DNA of 64,000 nucleotides from Breviolum minutum Mf 1.05b.01 (GCA_000507305.1 DF239230.1:138555-202554), one strand, 5' to 3'; positions 12,780 to 24,249 are shown, counted from the stretch's first letter. Program-made: numbers and translations. Notes: generated from the sequence alone by a model not told the origin.

Positions 12780-12862
12780 ACAGGCATGACTAACTGGAAA
12801 ATCCCCATGTTTCCATAGGAAATACATCTTCGTTGTGGATTTTCCAGCCAGTCATGTTGACC
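12780..12862. repeat. Hairpin element, family C-like
   Basis: CATGACTAACTGGAAAATCC at the left is mirrored by GGATTTTCCAGCCAGTCATG at the right, around a short loop. It lies next to the (CCAA)n tract. Confidence 0.65.
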
Positions 12863-13078
12863 CTCAGCCCGAAGTCCTATACCAACACTCGGCCATTTCG
12901 GACCATGGAATAAAAATGTTCGCTTAGAATCCCCAAAAGTTTGAAGGTGAGCAATTGGCTGAGTAAGTACAGGAAACTATCACAGATTCCCACCAAACGG
13001 GAAAAGCAAAAATTTTCCAAACTGCCACGTAAAGGATGGGGATATCATATGATGTTACAGTTTTGTGGGAGTGTTATG

Positions 13079-13315
13079 TTAAATCTTGTCTTCATCTTGC
13101 TTCTTCATCTCATATTTATCCAAAAATTGCCCTGAAGATTCCAAGTCCGTCACCTCTCCAAAAACCCAAGTCCATCCCTCCTTGTTCATGAGACCAGCGA
13201 AGCTTCGAAAGAGATCAGCTGCCTCCGGGTCCATGCGGGCCGCCGTAAAGGGAGTCGCAAGACCGAAGAACAGCACAACCAAAAGGGCTCCTCCACACAG
13301 CCACTTGTAGGTGTG
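13079..13315 (-). CDS. Terminal exon of a single-pass membrane protein
   Basis: The exon starts after TCCAG at 13315 and ends with TAA at 13079, about 78 codons. It opens HTYKWLCGG, then a hydrophobic stretch (ALLVVLFFGLATPFTAA) long enough for one membrane span, then a soluble tail with MDPEAADLFRSFAGLMNKEG and a charged end (KYEMKKQDEDKI). Codon use and composition stand out from the flanks. Upstream exons were not identified. The hydrophobic segment could be a signal anchor if the exon lies near the start of a short protein, but there is no start codon ahead of it, so an internal or C-terminal anchor is more likely. No family recognised. Confidence 0.6.
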   Translation of the reverse strand, partial: HTYKWLCGGALLVVLFFGLATPFTAARMDPEAADLFRSFAGLMNKEGWTWVFGEVTDLESSGQFLDKYEMKKQDEDKI

Positions 13316-13610
13316 CTGGAAAACAACAAGGTAACTTTCATGGGAAGGTTGGAAACCCTATCATGAATTTTGTTGTTATCATCTACATACAAGGTTAGAA
13401 AAGCATGGTTTCTGGGACAATTTGATAATTTCAATCAATAGATGAACAAATCTCAAATGTTTTAATGTCTGGTTTAATACCTACAAATACCAAATTTGTG
13501 TCTTGCAGTCAGGTCTTAAAAAGTGGAAGGTTCAAAGGACAGTCATGCCTGACTTCTTAACCCCTGCTTCCAAACTTTTCCGATATTCCAATCATAAAAC
13601 CTACCCTCAT

Positions 13611-13690
13611 GGGAACTAACATATCCCCTACACTCTTGAGTCGATGATTTTCCAAAGTTCCCCGTTTGGTGGGATATGTTTCCTCCTTCC
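13611..13690. repeat. MITE family B copy
   Basis: Ends CTACCCTCATGGGAACTAAC/ATATCCC and GGTGGGATATGTTTCCTCC form an inverted repeat of about 20 bases. Related copies at 16.7, 19.5 and 53.5 kb. Confidence 0.65.
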
Positions 13691-14699
13691 CTGGAGGGTA
13701 AATTTTCAAATCCTCAGAATCCAACCACTGTCCGTCCTGTTTGTGTCATTGTAGGAATCGAATTCAGACCTTCGGCCTGTACAACTGACAAAGGTCTTTC
13801 AACTTTGGGTGTCTTGAGCCCGAGACACTGGGAAGTCATAAAACTGGCACGTGCAATGGTGCAATGTGGCATGGTCCCAAGTTTGAAAAAAAAAATGGCA
13901 TCTGAAGGCACGAAAAAAGAATATTTTTTTTGGTTGGTTTGAAAAAATGTCTATTGAAACACCTTTCTTGTAGTAATGACTGTATAACCATCCACAATAA
14001 GAAGCCAAACTTCACTTCCCCAGTCCCTTTTCCCAAATTTCGCTTAAGTCGGACACCCTCTTTTTATCGAATCATGGAAAAATCGCGGCCAAAAAATGCC
14101 GGAAATCACCAATTCTCAGAGCACTTCTGGACCCAAGGGGGCCCCAACCGTTGATTTGGCAAAATTGCCGTTGCTTTTTAAGTGCTCCAAGAGGATCATT
14201 ACTTGAATCATAGCTGGCACTAAGATGGAACACACACACCAAAACGAACTTCGCAGGGTAAGTTTGTCCATGCAAAAAATCAAGTGTAACATCAAAGAAT
14301 GAATAATGTATCTATTCACAGTCCAACATCTTACAATTCGATACAATTCGAATCTACCAAAAATGCTCCAATTCATCAAACATTCTTCTCAAAAGGATTC
14401 TGGAAAAATTGCACCAATTTTTCACATCCGTTCGGAGCTGGAACGAGGTGGAAATATCCAATCTTTTTTATTCGGTGTTTAAACGACTCTCGGATAAAAT
14501 TGATCTAAATTCACTCACTTTTTTCATGTCTTGTTTTTTCAACTTAATCAACTACCAGTTGTCTGTTGCCATTGGTGCCAGAAACATCACTGCCGATACC
14601 CGGTCAGCTGGTCACTTGCGTCTCAGTTCCATGCAGGCTTCTGACAAATAGGATCTCCTTGGATCATTGGGATCTACTTTTAACGGTGGAAACGATTTA

Positions 14700-14975
14700 T
14701 GGAGGTTGAATGGGTGGATCTCAACATACCTTACTGGCATGTTGAATGGTGTGTTGGCACAAAAGTGCTTCATACTAGGAACCAGAATTTCAAAGAAGCA
14801 ACGCTCCAAAGTCTTCAAGTTCATATGGCTTGTGAAAACAGTCAGAAAAGTATTGCCCTGTGCTTCAAGGAGGCTTCTGAACTGTTTCTCTGGGTCAAAT
14901 TGTAATAGTTCACCGCACTGTAATTTCCCGAAAAGAGAGTAATGTTCGTGGAATCTTCCCAAACAAACAACTTCA
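14700..14975 (-). CDS. Candidate exon, unknown protein
   Basis: A minus-strand frame is open for over 100 codons (contains GELLQFDPEKQFRSLLEAQG and MNLKTLERCFFEILVPSMKH) after an acceptor-like GATTGAAG. The plus strand is also open over part of the stretch, so the coding strand is uncertain. No family recognised. Confidence 0.32.
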
Positions 14976-15589
14976 ATCACAGTTTAGGGTTTTCCCTGGG
15001 TCTCTCAATACTATCTATGAATCAATCTTTTGAACCCTGTAGGAAAACATGCCCTACCATCATCACCTGGTTTAACTTGAAACCCTGGACTCGATGGCCT
15101 TGGCCATATCTTCAATTAAAGGTTGTAATAATCAACGAATGGTACATTGGTGGTTTGGGATTCTAGGGGTACCTATATAAGAAACAATCCCTTTTCATAA
15201 GGGGATCCAAGGAATCCTCAAACCTTCGGAGAAAAAGGAAAGAAGATATACGTATGTACAATATATGTATGTATATATTAATATATGTGTATATATACAC
15301 ACATGAAGTGTCCAAAGAGAGATTTCAGAAATGATTCATGTTCTAAAATGTATGTTTTTGGATTTTTTTTCTCATTGACCAAAAACAAGGAGAGTGCTTT
15401 TTGTGATGTTCCAGGGGATGGTTTAACTTGATGCAATGTTTATTGTCTAAGTTGGTGGCTAAACTTAGTGGTGAATCCTATCTTAAGAATCCCCAATTTG
15501 ACCTCTGGAAAGGCCTAAACATGGATTAGATTATACATGTTTATTGACTATGGATGACGGTTGAAAAATAAAATGTTTGACCTTCACCA

Positions 15590-15715
15590 ACTAACAAATC
15601 CAAAAGAAACCCAACAAATCCAAAGAAACCCAACAAATCTAACAAATCCAAAGAAACCCAACAAATCCAACAAATGCAAAGAAACCCAACAAACCCAAGA
15701 AACCCAACAAACCTT
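15590..15715. repeat. Minisatellite (AACAAATCCAAAGAAACCC)n
   Basis: Imperfect 10-20 base units of CAAATCCAAAGAAACCC repeated about six times. Low-complexity frames over it are not genes. Confidence 0.85.
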
Positions 15716-16081
15716 ATCATCCCCCCCGAAAAAAAGTGGAGAACCACCTATGTCAACTGCCAGGGGCAGCCGAGATACAACACTTTGGCTGTGGGCAATG
15801 GCAAGTCTCGAGGCACACCTCACCACTTCACGTCGAAATGGAAACCACTGGGGGGGGTTCCAACTTGACATCTTATTGTAGGGATATTTTTCAAGATGTC
15901 CAAAATACAATATTGTCGGGATATTTTTTCTAACAGTTAGTATATAATACATTATCCAAAGATTCCAAGACCTAGTAATACCTAGAGATACTCTTGACAA
16001 AAAAATCCTGATTCATTGGAAAAACATCGGGACAAGAATGGTTGAGATATATTAGTTGACCCGTTCTTTTGCACCGATGAA

Positions 16082-16405
16082 TCATCGATACATGTTCGAC
16101 TCAAGGTACCAATGCGATCGCGCAGATATGCCAAGCAAACTGCCAGTTGCGGCTCGAGACCGGGCACTGCCTCCATGGTGTGTCAAAACACGAAAAACCA
16201 CAGGAACCCCTGGGATGATGGGAGATGTTTTTGTGGTTCATTTCAATTATCCAATAGTTATCCTGTGTGTGGTTCCCTGTTTTTACCAAAAATCAAAGAT
16301 AATTCCGCAAGTATTGTGTATTGAAACATGTTGCTTACGGGTGCAAAGTTCAAACTCCAATTGGCCCAGGCGTTGATCATAGCCGGCTTGAAGAACCATG
16401 ACTCC
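16082..16405 (-). CDS. 3' end of a cold-shock-domain protein gene (candidate)
   Basis: Exon 16339-16405 starts after GTTTGAG and ends before GTAAGC. It reads GVMVLQAGYDQRLGQLEFEL, fitting the last strands of a CSD. It joins in phase to 16082-16170 (starts after CATGGAG), which continues RSARSRAATGSLLG and ends in TGA. The combined pattern 'LEFELC...RA' matches CSD closing strands elsewhere in the window. The upstream RNP-1 and RNP-2 exons were not found, so the call is tentative. Confidence 0.42.
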
Positions 16406-16639
16406 CTCAAACGCAGGACAAGTCAACCCTCTTTGTTCAATATAAATCGACAAGTCGAAAAACTGTGGAATCAGCACCCCTTTCATACCCTTATGAGTTT
16501 TTGATTTTCCAATCCCTCGTCCATTTTGTGAAAGGTCAATGATATAAGGTTGGTGTGGTTTACTCTCCTACCGGAATTCCCTAGAATAATATAGCCCAGG
16601 GCATATGGACCCCACCAAGGGGAGACAAGGGCTGATGGG

Positions 16640-16723
16640 ACGCACCCGGTGCCTTCACTGCCTCACGCACGCGGAGTCTCACCTGTTCTGCAGGTGACTC
16701 AGCGAAGATTTCCTCACGCGAAT
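16640..16723 (-). CDS. Candidate exon, unknown protein
   Basis: After an acceptor CCTGCAG at 16723 a frame reads SREEIFAESPAEQVRLRVRE and onward, GC-rich against AT-rich flanks. It sits just upstream of the CSD 3' end on the same strand and could be part of that gene. MITE family B lies directly against its 5' border. Confidence 0.38.
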
Positions 16724-16727
16724 CTGC

Positions 16728-16812
16728 AGGAAACGCACATATCCCACCACTGGAAAAGGAAAATCATCTTCACAAGTGCCTTTGGATGGGATATGTTAGT
16801 TCCCAGGAGGAT
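16728..16812. repeat. MITE family B copy
   Basis: Inverted repeat CACATATCCCACCACTGG ... GGATGGGATATGTTAGTTCC, with the internal GGAAAAGGAAAATCATCTTC shared with the 19.5 and 53.5 kb copies. Confidence 0.7.
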
Positions 16813-17312
16813 AACAGTTTGCTCCCGTGGAGTCTGGGAAAGATGGAAAAACATGGTCATAATAACTGTTGTCACTCAACATGTTACACACTTGAAGTAC
16901 ATTTGCGAACCTTCACATGAATGCAAATAATGCCTTTTGAAAGGAGATCTTCCCAGAAAACACAGTGCCATATTACGATTGATACATGTTCCGCTTGTAC
17001 CCAGCTGGCCCTAGCACCTCCGCAATGGTACACAACAAGAGCTCCACAGGCACTAACAAAGATTCCAGAACAGCAGCCTCACACATCTTGCGGCAAAAAA
17101 TCACGGGGCAACAAAAATCCAAAAAGTAAACTTCATCCAAGTTGTCTTTTCGTCTAAATCAAACATGTTTTTGAAGATCGTCCAGTGAGCCACTAAAAAA
17201 AACTCTTACTTTCCATATATACTGGCTGTTAAAAAAAAAAACTTATGTATAACGGTTTATTACAATCCCCTCATAATCCCCAATATACTCCTAAACTGCC
17301 ATGTGGTTTTTG

Positions 17313-17442
17313 TCATTGCTCAAGTTGAAGCAGAAATTCATCGCACCTGTGGATCTGCCAAAGTTGAACGATCTGCTCGTCCCTTGGCCCAAAGGCCCTG
17401 CTGTCCACCGGCCGCGCGACAACAGTAATGTGCCTATGGCTT
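17313..17442 (-). CDS. Terminal exon, unknown protein
   Basis: Begins after GCTGTGCAG at 17442, reads SHRHITVVARPVDSRAFGPR, then DEQIVQLWQIHRCDEF, and stops with TGA at 17313. A second frame is also open here (GRWTAGPLGQGTSRSFNFGR), but the chosen frame has the better acceptor. The open frame extends a further 15 codons upstream to the edge of the family A element at 17490-17590. Function unknown. Confidence 0.42.
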
Positions 17443-17489
17443 CTGCACAGCCAAAATGGAAAGAAATTCCAGGATTCAAAAAGGGTTTT

Positions 17490-17590
17490 CTAGTTGGTGG
17501 TTGAACCAACCCAATTTGAAAAACATGCTCAAATTGGAACATTTCCAAAAGTAGGGGTGAAAAGAAAGAATGTTTGAAACCACCACCTAG
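17490..17590. mobile_element. Introner-like family A element with TTTT duplication
   Basis: CTAGTTGGTGGTTGAACC ... GTTTGAAACCACCACCTAG, with inner AAGTAGGGGTGAAAA. TTTT at 17486-17489 and 17591-17594 is the target duplication. Here the duplication offers no GT, GC or GA donor, so the element may sit inside a larger intron rather than being one. Confidence 0.8.
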
Positions 17591-17956
17591 TTTTGAAAAT
17601 TGGATCAAATTCATGCTCTTTTCCTGAAAAAGTGCGGCCGTGCAAGTGACTGACGGCCGACTGGCTGTTCAACTGCAGATCACTAAATCGCTATTTAAAA
17701 AGAAAAAAAGGAATTCAACACCCAAACTCGGCCCTCCATAGAAATCGTTGCAATCCCACCATGGAATATCAAATGCCACCCCTGAAAACTGCCAAGAATC
17801 CACAGCATCACAGTTTTTCAGAAGGGACCAAGAAGCCTCATGCCGCTGGGCCGAGGGTGGTGGCACCCAATGCAATCACAGGCCCTTTTTCCCTTTCCTT
17901 CAAGAAAGAACGCTCAAGTAGGACTTGGGATCATCCCTCTTGTTTGCCTCCTCACA

Positions 17957-17959
17957 TAG

Positions 17960-18011
<52 letters not shown>
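17957..18011. repeat. (ATC)n microsatellite
   Basis: About 18 ATC units. Confidence 0.95.
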
Positions 18012-18012
<1 letters not shown>

Positions 18013-18146
18013 CCTTTCTTTCTGGATCTACACATTGATTCATAACCAACATGGGCATTTCTTCCCCACCTCCACATGGTGAATCCGCGCGGTGAAGTCC
18101 TGTCGAGTCAAGGCTTCCACGTCACGCCTCAGTGATTTTCCATGAA

Positions 18147-18345
18147 GGTTGGTGGTTTCAACCCCTTTGAAAAATATGGGTGGTTTCCAAAAAATAGGGG
18201 GTATCCCCAAAATGGGTGATTTATAGATGGATGATTTGGGGGGTTTTAACCCACTATTTTCGAAGAAACATCCATATTAATCAAATTGGATCATTTTACC
18301 CCAAGTAGGAAGTTAAAATAACACATATTTGAAACCACCACCCAG
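18147..18345. mobile_element. Long variant of introner-like family A
   Basis: Left end GGTTGGTGGTTTCAACCCC and right end TTTGAAACCACCACCCAG match family A, but the inside is about twice as long, with several GGTGG and CCCAAAATGGG words and an inner imperfect mirror (GGGGGTTTTAACCCACTATT). It may be a parental or nested copy. Confidence 0.55.
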
Positions 18346-18586
18346 GAAAGGATCGTTTTCCAACCAGCATTCTTTTGCGAGCTGTTAAACTTCCGGGGGG
18401 GCTGTAATAGGGTTCCCTTCATGGAAATGAAGGATGATTCTTTCCCACTATGAACCAGGGCTTTGGCAACCTGTAGATATTGAACAGACCCCTCAGTGAT
18501 TTAGTGAGAATATCTTATTTTTTTCGTAAAGATTTTGAGGTTGGTGTCCAAATTCTTTGGGGTTCCGAAGTCTTTGAACTCTTTAC

Positions 18587-18828
18587 AGTTCAACTGGTGC
18601 AATATGTCCCAAGAACAATCCAAAAGACCCCCAGCTGCTGACCAGTTGCTCAAATTTGAATGGCAAGGTGTAGTTCCTTAGCGAACCGTGGGAACCCACT
18701 AAGAACTGACTGTCAAAAAGTTGGGATCCCTGGAGCCTTGACCCGATACAGTAGGCGAGGAAAACATCAAGTTTTGAGTAGAACAAAGGCTGTGAGCTTG
18801 ATATAGAGGAGAGCACTTCAGTATTCAA
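18587..18828 (-). CDS. Candidate exon, unknown protein
   Basis: An open frame of 81 codons ends in a stop near 18585. The last 60 codons are protein-like (contains FLVGSHGSLRNYTLPFKFEQ and SWGSFGLFLGHIAPVEL). No clear acceptor fixes the 5' edge and no family is recognised. Confidence 0.33.
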
Positions 18829-18839
18829 GATCTAATACC

Positions 18840-18889
<50 letters not shown>

Positions 18890-18900
18890 GATCATCATCC
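18840..18900. repeat. (ATC)n microsatellite with decaying flank
   Basis: A clean ATC tract grades into TCATC/ACTCATCACTC-rich DNA up to about 19060. Confidence 0.9.
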
Positions 18901-19218
18901 TCATCATTCATCACCCATTACTCATCACTTATCACTCATCATCACTCGTCACTCGTCACTCATTACCAGCATGTTCCACGATCCATCACCAACCATCACC
19001 ATCATCCAACATCCTTCATCATCACCATCTTCTTTATCTATCAACATTTCTCGCCACTCTTCATCTCATCCCCTTTCTAACCATGCCACTCTGGCATCAG
19101 CTCATCTCTTATGCGATGATTGCGCCCCAGTGGTGTTCCATGACGCGGCTTGAGGGCCATGCACAAACTGCCGGAAAGGCTTGCCAGGAAGTCGAAAAGA
19201 ATCAGCTGAGCCCAACCC

Positions 19219-19311
19219 CATACCATCCATGGGACTGGTATATTTACCTACATGAATGGTTGATTTGCGTGGTAAATGTAGGTAGGTAAATATACCATAC
19301 ATGGATGGTAT
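19219..19311. repeat. Hairpin element family D
   Basis: ACTGGTATATTTACCTACAT ... ATGTAGGTAGGTAAATATACC is a long near-perfect palindrome, bordered by CCATGG and ACATGGATGG. Copies at 34.97, 49.1 and 61.15 kb. Confidence 0.75.
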
Positions 19312-19470
19312 AGGAACATTATCTAGTAACACATCCCCTATAATCCAAGTTCTTTGATGTCATAGATGTTCTGTGAAGAGTATAGGAGCATCACCTTCAA
19401 AGGGAGATTTGGCAGATTCCCTTTGATAGGACGCGTTGGATTTTGAAGAGTATGACTGCGATATAGTGTG

Positions 19471-19566
19471 ATACCCTCCACGAACTAACATATCCCACCT
19501 GGGGAAAAGGAAAATCATCTTCAAAAGTACCTTGGTATGGGATATGTCAGTTCACAGGAAGGTACT
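19471..19566. repeat. MITE family B copy
   Basis: ATACCCTCCACGAACTAACA ... GTCAGTTCACAGGAAGGTA, inverted ends including CATATCCCA/TGGGATATG. It lies just downstream of the glutathione transferase stop codon. Confidence 0.7.
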
Positions 19567-19707
19567 TCCAAATATTTCTTCATGACTCATAACACTCGGA
19601 CAAGTTTCAAAGAAACCACAGCCAGATCAACCACTTGATCCCACAAAAAATGCTCTCATCCTTCTACAATGTCGAGATTTCTATCAATGTTTCTCTCACT
19701 TCTTGTG

Positions 19708-22700
19708 TCACTTCTTTCCATTTCCCTTCCAGCTTCGCAGCGTTTCTCCCCCCGGCCTATAGTAGTCGCCTTTGGTGGCTTGATACCACGGCAAATCTTC
19801 AAAGGCCCGTAGCCAACGATCAATGCTTTGAAAGTCACGAAGATCCTCGGCCTGGGAACGTAGCGAGATAGATAGCTATTGAGATACCAAGGGTGAGTGG
19901 TTTAAGGTGCACCCTTTTTATGGGCAATATCAGACAAGGTGAGACAAGTCGTATTATACTATCATGTGTGGTGGTGGCTAGGCAGGGATGATGTCTTCCA
20001 ATGACTTCCATGATATCACAAGAAGATCATCATCAGCTGCAGCAGCTCAATCGACCAGCATCATGTGCCTTGAAGAACATGGCACTGGCGACCATACGTT
20101 CAATGCTGCAAACATATTGAATGTCCACAATGGTTGGGTGCTCGTAAGGCAAAAACCACGCGGAATCGCTTTTTTCCTGAGAAAGCAAACGTGGAGGCAT
20201 TTCCAGGAGGCATCTGAATATCAAAGGCGAGCGAATAAAGACTGATGAAATTTGAACACATGATACTACCAGTAGCAGCAATGCTATGCAATCGTATGCA
20301 ATGCTATGCAATGATACTGTAGTTTTTCAAACATGGTGATTTGGGGTACCCGCTAATATGGGGCAAGGATATTTCCAAAACTCTTCCAACTTTGTGAGAA
20401 ATTCATTATGACACTTCAAACTTTCTGAAGTTCATGTCGTGGACCCATCTGGCCATATACATGCCTTACTAAGCCTTACTACCTCTGAGATGTTGAATCT
20501 CAAGGTACTATGGTACTTACCCAACAGCACCAAATTGCAGCCGCTGCTTCTAAGGCTTTTTCCACTTGCTCCAAGGCAGTTTGAAACTCCACACGGCTCT
20601 CGCTGACGAAAGGCCGTTCCTGCAGGCTTCTTATGGATGAGTTCATGTCCTTAAGCTTGATTTTTTTGACAGATACTTGCATAATAGTCACAGCTACTTG
20701 TATTTTACAAATCATTGGGTTTTCCAACGTTCAAGTGTTATTTGCTATCCATCCCCATCGTTTGTATTCATTTGTATGGCCTTTGAACCAGTTCAGCCAT
20801 GTCAGGATATACTTAGGTCACCTCATCGTACAGTTGTGAAGCTGACAAGAAGTTACAGTGTGTTCACAGCCCGTGCCTCTCGAAACATATAGGTACCTCA
20901 GCTGTGAGAACTTAATTTGAAGCCAAGAAGCTGATGCCTGGGAGTTCTTGGAAAATATCCCAACTGAAAAACCAAAGCTGAGAGAAAACTCCGCGGAATT
21001 TTGAAAACATGGTGAAAACACCCTCAAAACAGACTTGGGATGTCTTGAAGTCTTTGAATAGTACTAAGCTACTTGATTTGAAGGGCGAGATATATATCTA
21101 CAATTATCTATATAATGCATATTATTATCATGTGCCCTCGTGAAGCCCTTAAGGTAAAAGGGGGTGTCACATTGTACCTCGTTGATTGCCTTGTTTTTGT
21201 CCCAGCTACTCCAGGCTCCAAAGACAGCACGATGTAGCTCTAAGAGTTGTAAAGCTGTGCTTCGCAAACGACTGAAAGATGGAAACCTCAAAATTGAAGG
21301 ATCGCTGTTGATGGAAGAAATCCGGCTAACCACTTGAGGTTGGTAGCTTATCTGATTGTTTACAGGTTTTTGGATGTTTTTGGCATACCATGTAGTGCAG
21401 GATTTCTTCCCATCAACAGGGTCACGTGTCACAGCTAGTTAAGGATCCTCATCCAACATTTTGGTAAGTTGTGTAGACTTGTGCTAACATGCATCCTCAT
21501 CCAACGATCACAACAAAAACTGTCACAGTCAGTTGAGGATCCAAGAAGATTCCCCCAGATTATAACATCGTTCCGTTGAATTTTGATCACCCAGGCCGTT
21601 TAATTTCGGCTTGTTTCCCATAATCACCTGTTTAAGAGTAGCAAAACCATGGAAAAACCGTTGGAACATGTTGCTTCTGGATGACACTTCAGCCCATCAA
21701 AGAGTTGTTCTGGATCAGTTGGAAATTGGTAGCTGAGTTGTTTTTCCAAGTAGCATGGGTTTTTCAGGATCTGGATACAAACGCTCTAGGAGGAACATCG
21801 CATCCTGACATCCGCTGGGCGATGAAGAATGGATGAGTGATGTCAACAAGCGCCAACTACCAAACCAGCGATGACATATGACATCAAATAGGACAGTTCG
21901 TAGAATCTGGCTTTGCATTTGTGAAGAGTCACAAGCAGCAATCAACTACAAGATTTTGGGGATTGAGAAATCGTATCAAATTCCCAGGTAGGATAGGGTC
22001 ATCCAATTCACAAGAAAATCATAGCAACTACACATCTAAATCGGATCAATGGTTAGTACATGGGTTATTTCACCTACTTATAAATGGGGTATATTGGGGT
22101 CCAAAGACCTTGTTTTTTGCGGGAGGTTGGTCGATTTTTTGTGTCCGGTTGGCGTGTGATAAACTGCTGACACCAGCCGAGACACTAGACTATTGGTGGT
22201 CACTCGACCATCAACGACCACTGCGGGCAGAGATCCATTGGGAACCTTGAAAAGAGAGATCAGGTGCAACATGAGAAATATGAGTACACCATAATGAAAG
22301 TAGATGGCACAACTCCCAAAAGGTGGATTAGTAAGGGGACATGATAAACCAATACATTGGAGTTGCGCCATCTATTTTCCAGGTGCTATAACACAACATG
22401 TAAAACAACATGTTCATGAACACTGTATAGCCTCATGGTGCCGAAAATCCTGCACCAATCTTTTCATGTACAGGATTTTACTGTAATCTAAGGGAGTGCG
22501 CAGCCAATTTGGAGTCGACCAAGCCCCAAGTCTTGGAGGATTGATTTATGATTAGTTCCAAGTGACCTTCTTTAAGAAAGCCTCAGACTTCTGACCATAT
22601 GCACGTAAGTCTTCTTTCACCACCACGTAATCGATCTCCTTTGCCTCCTTAGTTGAGTGCAAGTTGGGCAAAAATATGGAGCTCGGGAAATCATGATGTA

Positions 22701-22917
22701 AACTTACCAACTGGTTATCCGGATTATTGTCCCATCTGTCTATATTCCAAGATTGCAAACAAATTCTGGAAAACTGGATCCCTCCAACTCCTTGCATGTT
22801 TAGAGATTTAAAAAAAAAACATCAGTATTTCTCCAACCAAAAGGCCAGGAGCAACCAAACAGCTTGGCAGTTTGGACATAGGGCACTGCTATCTCGATAG
22901 AACGTAACCCGAGGCAT
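19708..22917 (-). CDS. Glutathione S-transferase-like protein (IN2-1/omega-type fold)
   Basis: Eight exons give a near-complete protein. 22846-22917 opens MPRVTFYRDSSALCPNCQAV, a thioredoxin-fold strand with a CPNC active-site motif. 22567-22647 continues EAKEIDYVVVKEDLRAYGQK. 22186-22245 has VPNGSLPAVVVDGRVTTNSL, including the cis-Pro 'SLPA'. About 21755-21804 reads DAMFLLERLYPDPEKP. About 21178-21286 (LLELHRAVFGAW), 20521-20619 (RPFVSESRVEFQTALEQVEK) and the exon from 20176 (EHPTIVDIQYVCSIERMVAS) form the helical GST C-domain. 19708-19850 ends IDRWLRAFEDLPWYQATK and a stop. Exon 1 joins exon 2 through a GC donor, and so does exon 7 to exon 8. The exon 4/5 join is not settled. The likely role is glutathione-dependent thiol transfer or reduction in the cytosol. 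The CxxC suggests a redox, omega-like enzyme rather than a classic conjugating GST. An upstream exon could extend the N terminus. Confidence 0.8.
21307..21420. mobile_element. Inverted-repeat element family E in a GST intron
   Basis: CTGTTGATGGAAGAAATCC at the left is mirrored by GGATTTCTTCCCATCAACAG at the right. Read on the gene strand, the element ends ...CATCAACAG immediately before the exon 5 region, so its terminus may serve as the 3' splice site. Related copies at 37.6, 39.5 and 50.4 kb. Confidence 0.7.
22291..22385. mobile_element. Inverted-repeat element family F in a GST intron
   Basis: AGATGGCACAACTCC ... GGAGTTGCGCCATCT with inner GGGGACATGATAAACCA. It lies between GST exons 2 and 3. 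A second copy is at 24.56-24.66 kb. Confidence 0.7.
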
Positions 22918-23238
22918 CTCACGACCCTCCGAGAAGAAGCGCACCTTTTTTTTGGTCCAGGTGCCGCGAATCCGCCGAAAGATTGGGGTTTCTACGGTCC
23001 AGGTGTATTACAGGTATAGCATGTGTGACTCAGCCAACGTGGTACCAACTTGATGTTTTTTAATTGAAAAATTGAGATATGAGGTGTGTGGATTTTGCAA
23101 GCACCAGGATTGGCCAAACCTGTTGAAAAAGCATGGTCGTGTGAAATTCTGCCATACTTTCACAAAACCCTGGAGAAAAAAAGATGCAAATGGGGAAAGT
23201 AAGAATTCTTAAATTTTCACCTTGATCCTTCAAATTAC

Positions 23239-23671
23239 CTTTACACATCTTGACACCAACCAAAACCAGGATTCTTTCTTTGTGTTGGTTCCCTTCGACA
23301 CATCTTTTGGAGGGGATACTACGACGATGTGTTCCGTTCTTTTCTCGAAGGATCATCCATTGTTGCTATTTGTTTGTTGGGATGAGGTACTGCACTGTGC
23401 CTTGGGTTGTCCCCCCTCTGTGTAACAATGGCAAATGAAGGTTCCCCTACTACAAATATAAGAATCCGGTGGTGACTGGCATCCTGCACCAGGCGGGGAC
23501 AACCCAAAATTAGCATCGGCATCCACTCCTGCCTTGGTATCAGGATGACATCTTCTACCTGAGGCAGAAGGGCTGTGGAAAAGTATCGCATCACCATCAC
23601 CTACCCGGACCCCAAAAAAAACGAAGAAAAGACCAGCCTTCAGCCACTTCGCGATCAATTCGACGAAGCTC
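23239..23671 (-). CDS. Exon group of an unknown gene
   Basis: Three exon candidates read the same way. 23638-23671 (after AATTGCAG) reads ELRRIDREVAE and may end at a GC donor. A second begins at 23559 after CTCAG (VEDVILIPRQEWMPMLILGC). 23239-23343 begins after TTCGAG, reads TEHIVVVSPPKDVSKGTNTK and ends before GTAATT. They are in plausible order but phase across the joins was not fully verified. A few hundred bases separate them from GST exon 1, with an extra candidate frame at 23060-23180. No family recognised. Confidence 0.35.
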
Positions 23672-24249
23672 CTGCAATTCAAAATAAAAGTGCATCTTTA
23701 AAATCTGAAATTCAACTTCAAAATCTGGGGAAAAAAAAGATCTTGAAAATCTGCAAAATTCAGGTTGAAATTCCAACTTGATCCGAAAAGATACAACCTT
23801 TTTCACCTACTCTGTGTGTTTTTGTCAGGCAAAAGTGTCATTTCACCCTTGAGCACCTTGGCTGATTCAGTCTCCAATATCTTGGACCTGGAGAATCAGC
23901 GTGTGTTTTTTTGTCGGTTTTTACGGTACCAAAATGGATTCAATTTCGAGGTGAAGGGTCATCATGCGTGGAATTTGTTTGAACTTTATAGGAAAAATGT
24001 GGTTGAACATATGGTTTAACACCATTTTGGATGGATTTTGGGTGGGTTCAGGAAAGCAGGCTTGGTTTTTGGGGGGAACATATCTGTGTCATCTATTCTG
24101 GCAGTGGTACTTGCCCCGGTTACCAAGAGTACATATACCGTTTTCTTTAAACACATACTGTTGTTTCTCATCATGCATTTCGAATAGCCTTGCCAAAGTA
24201 CAAAACAAATTGCTACCAACGGGAACCCACATTTCCTTCATTACCCCAC

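Noticed and set aside
12403..12789. Long open frames on both strands (Gly-Trp-Leu or Gln-Pro-Thr-Asn repeats)
   Set aside because: They are translations of the (CCAA)n/(CCAG)n microsatellite and are open in all frames because the unit lacks stops.
15584..16000. Hydrophobic Trp/Leu/Phe-rich frame resembling a membrane protein
   Set aside because: Most of it is the minus-strand translation of the CAAATCCAAAGAAACCC minisatellite.
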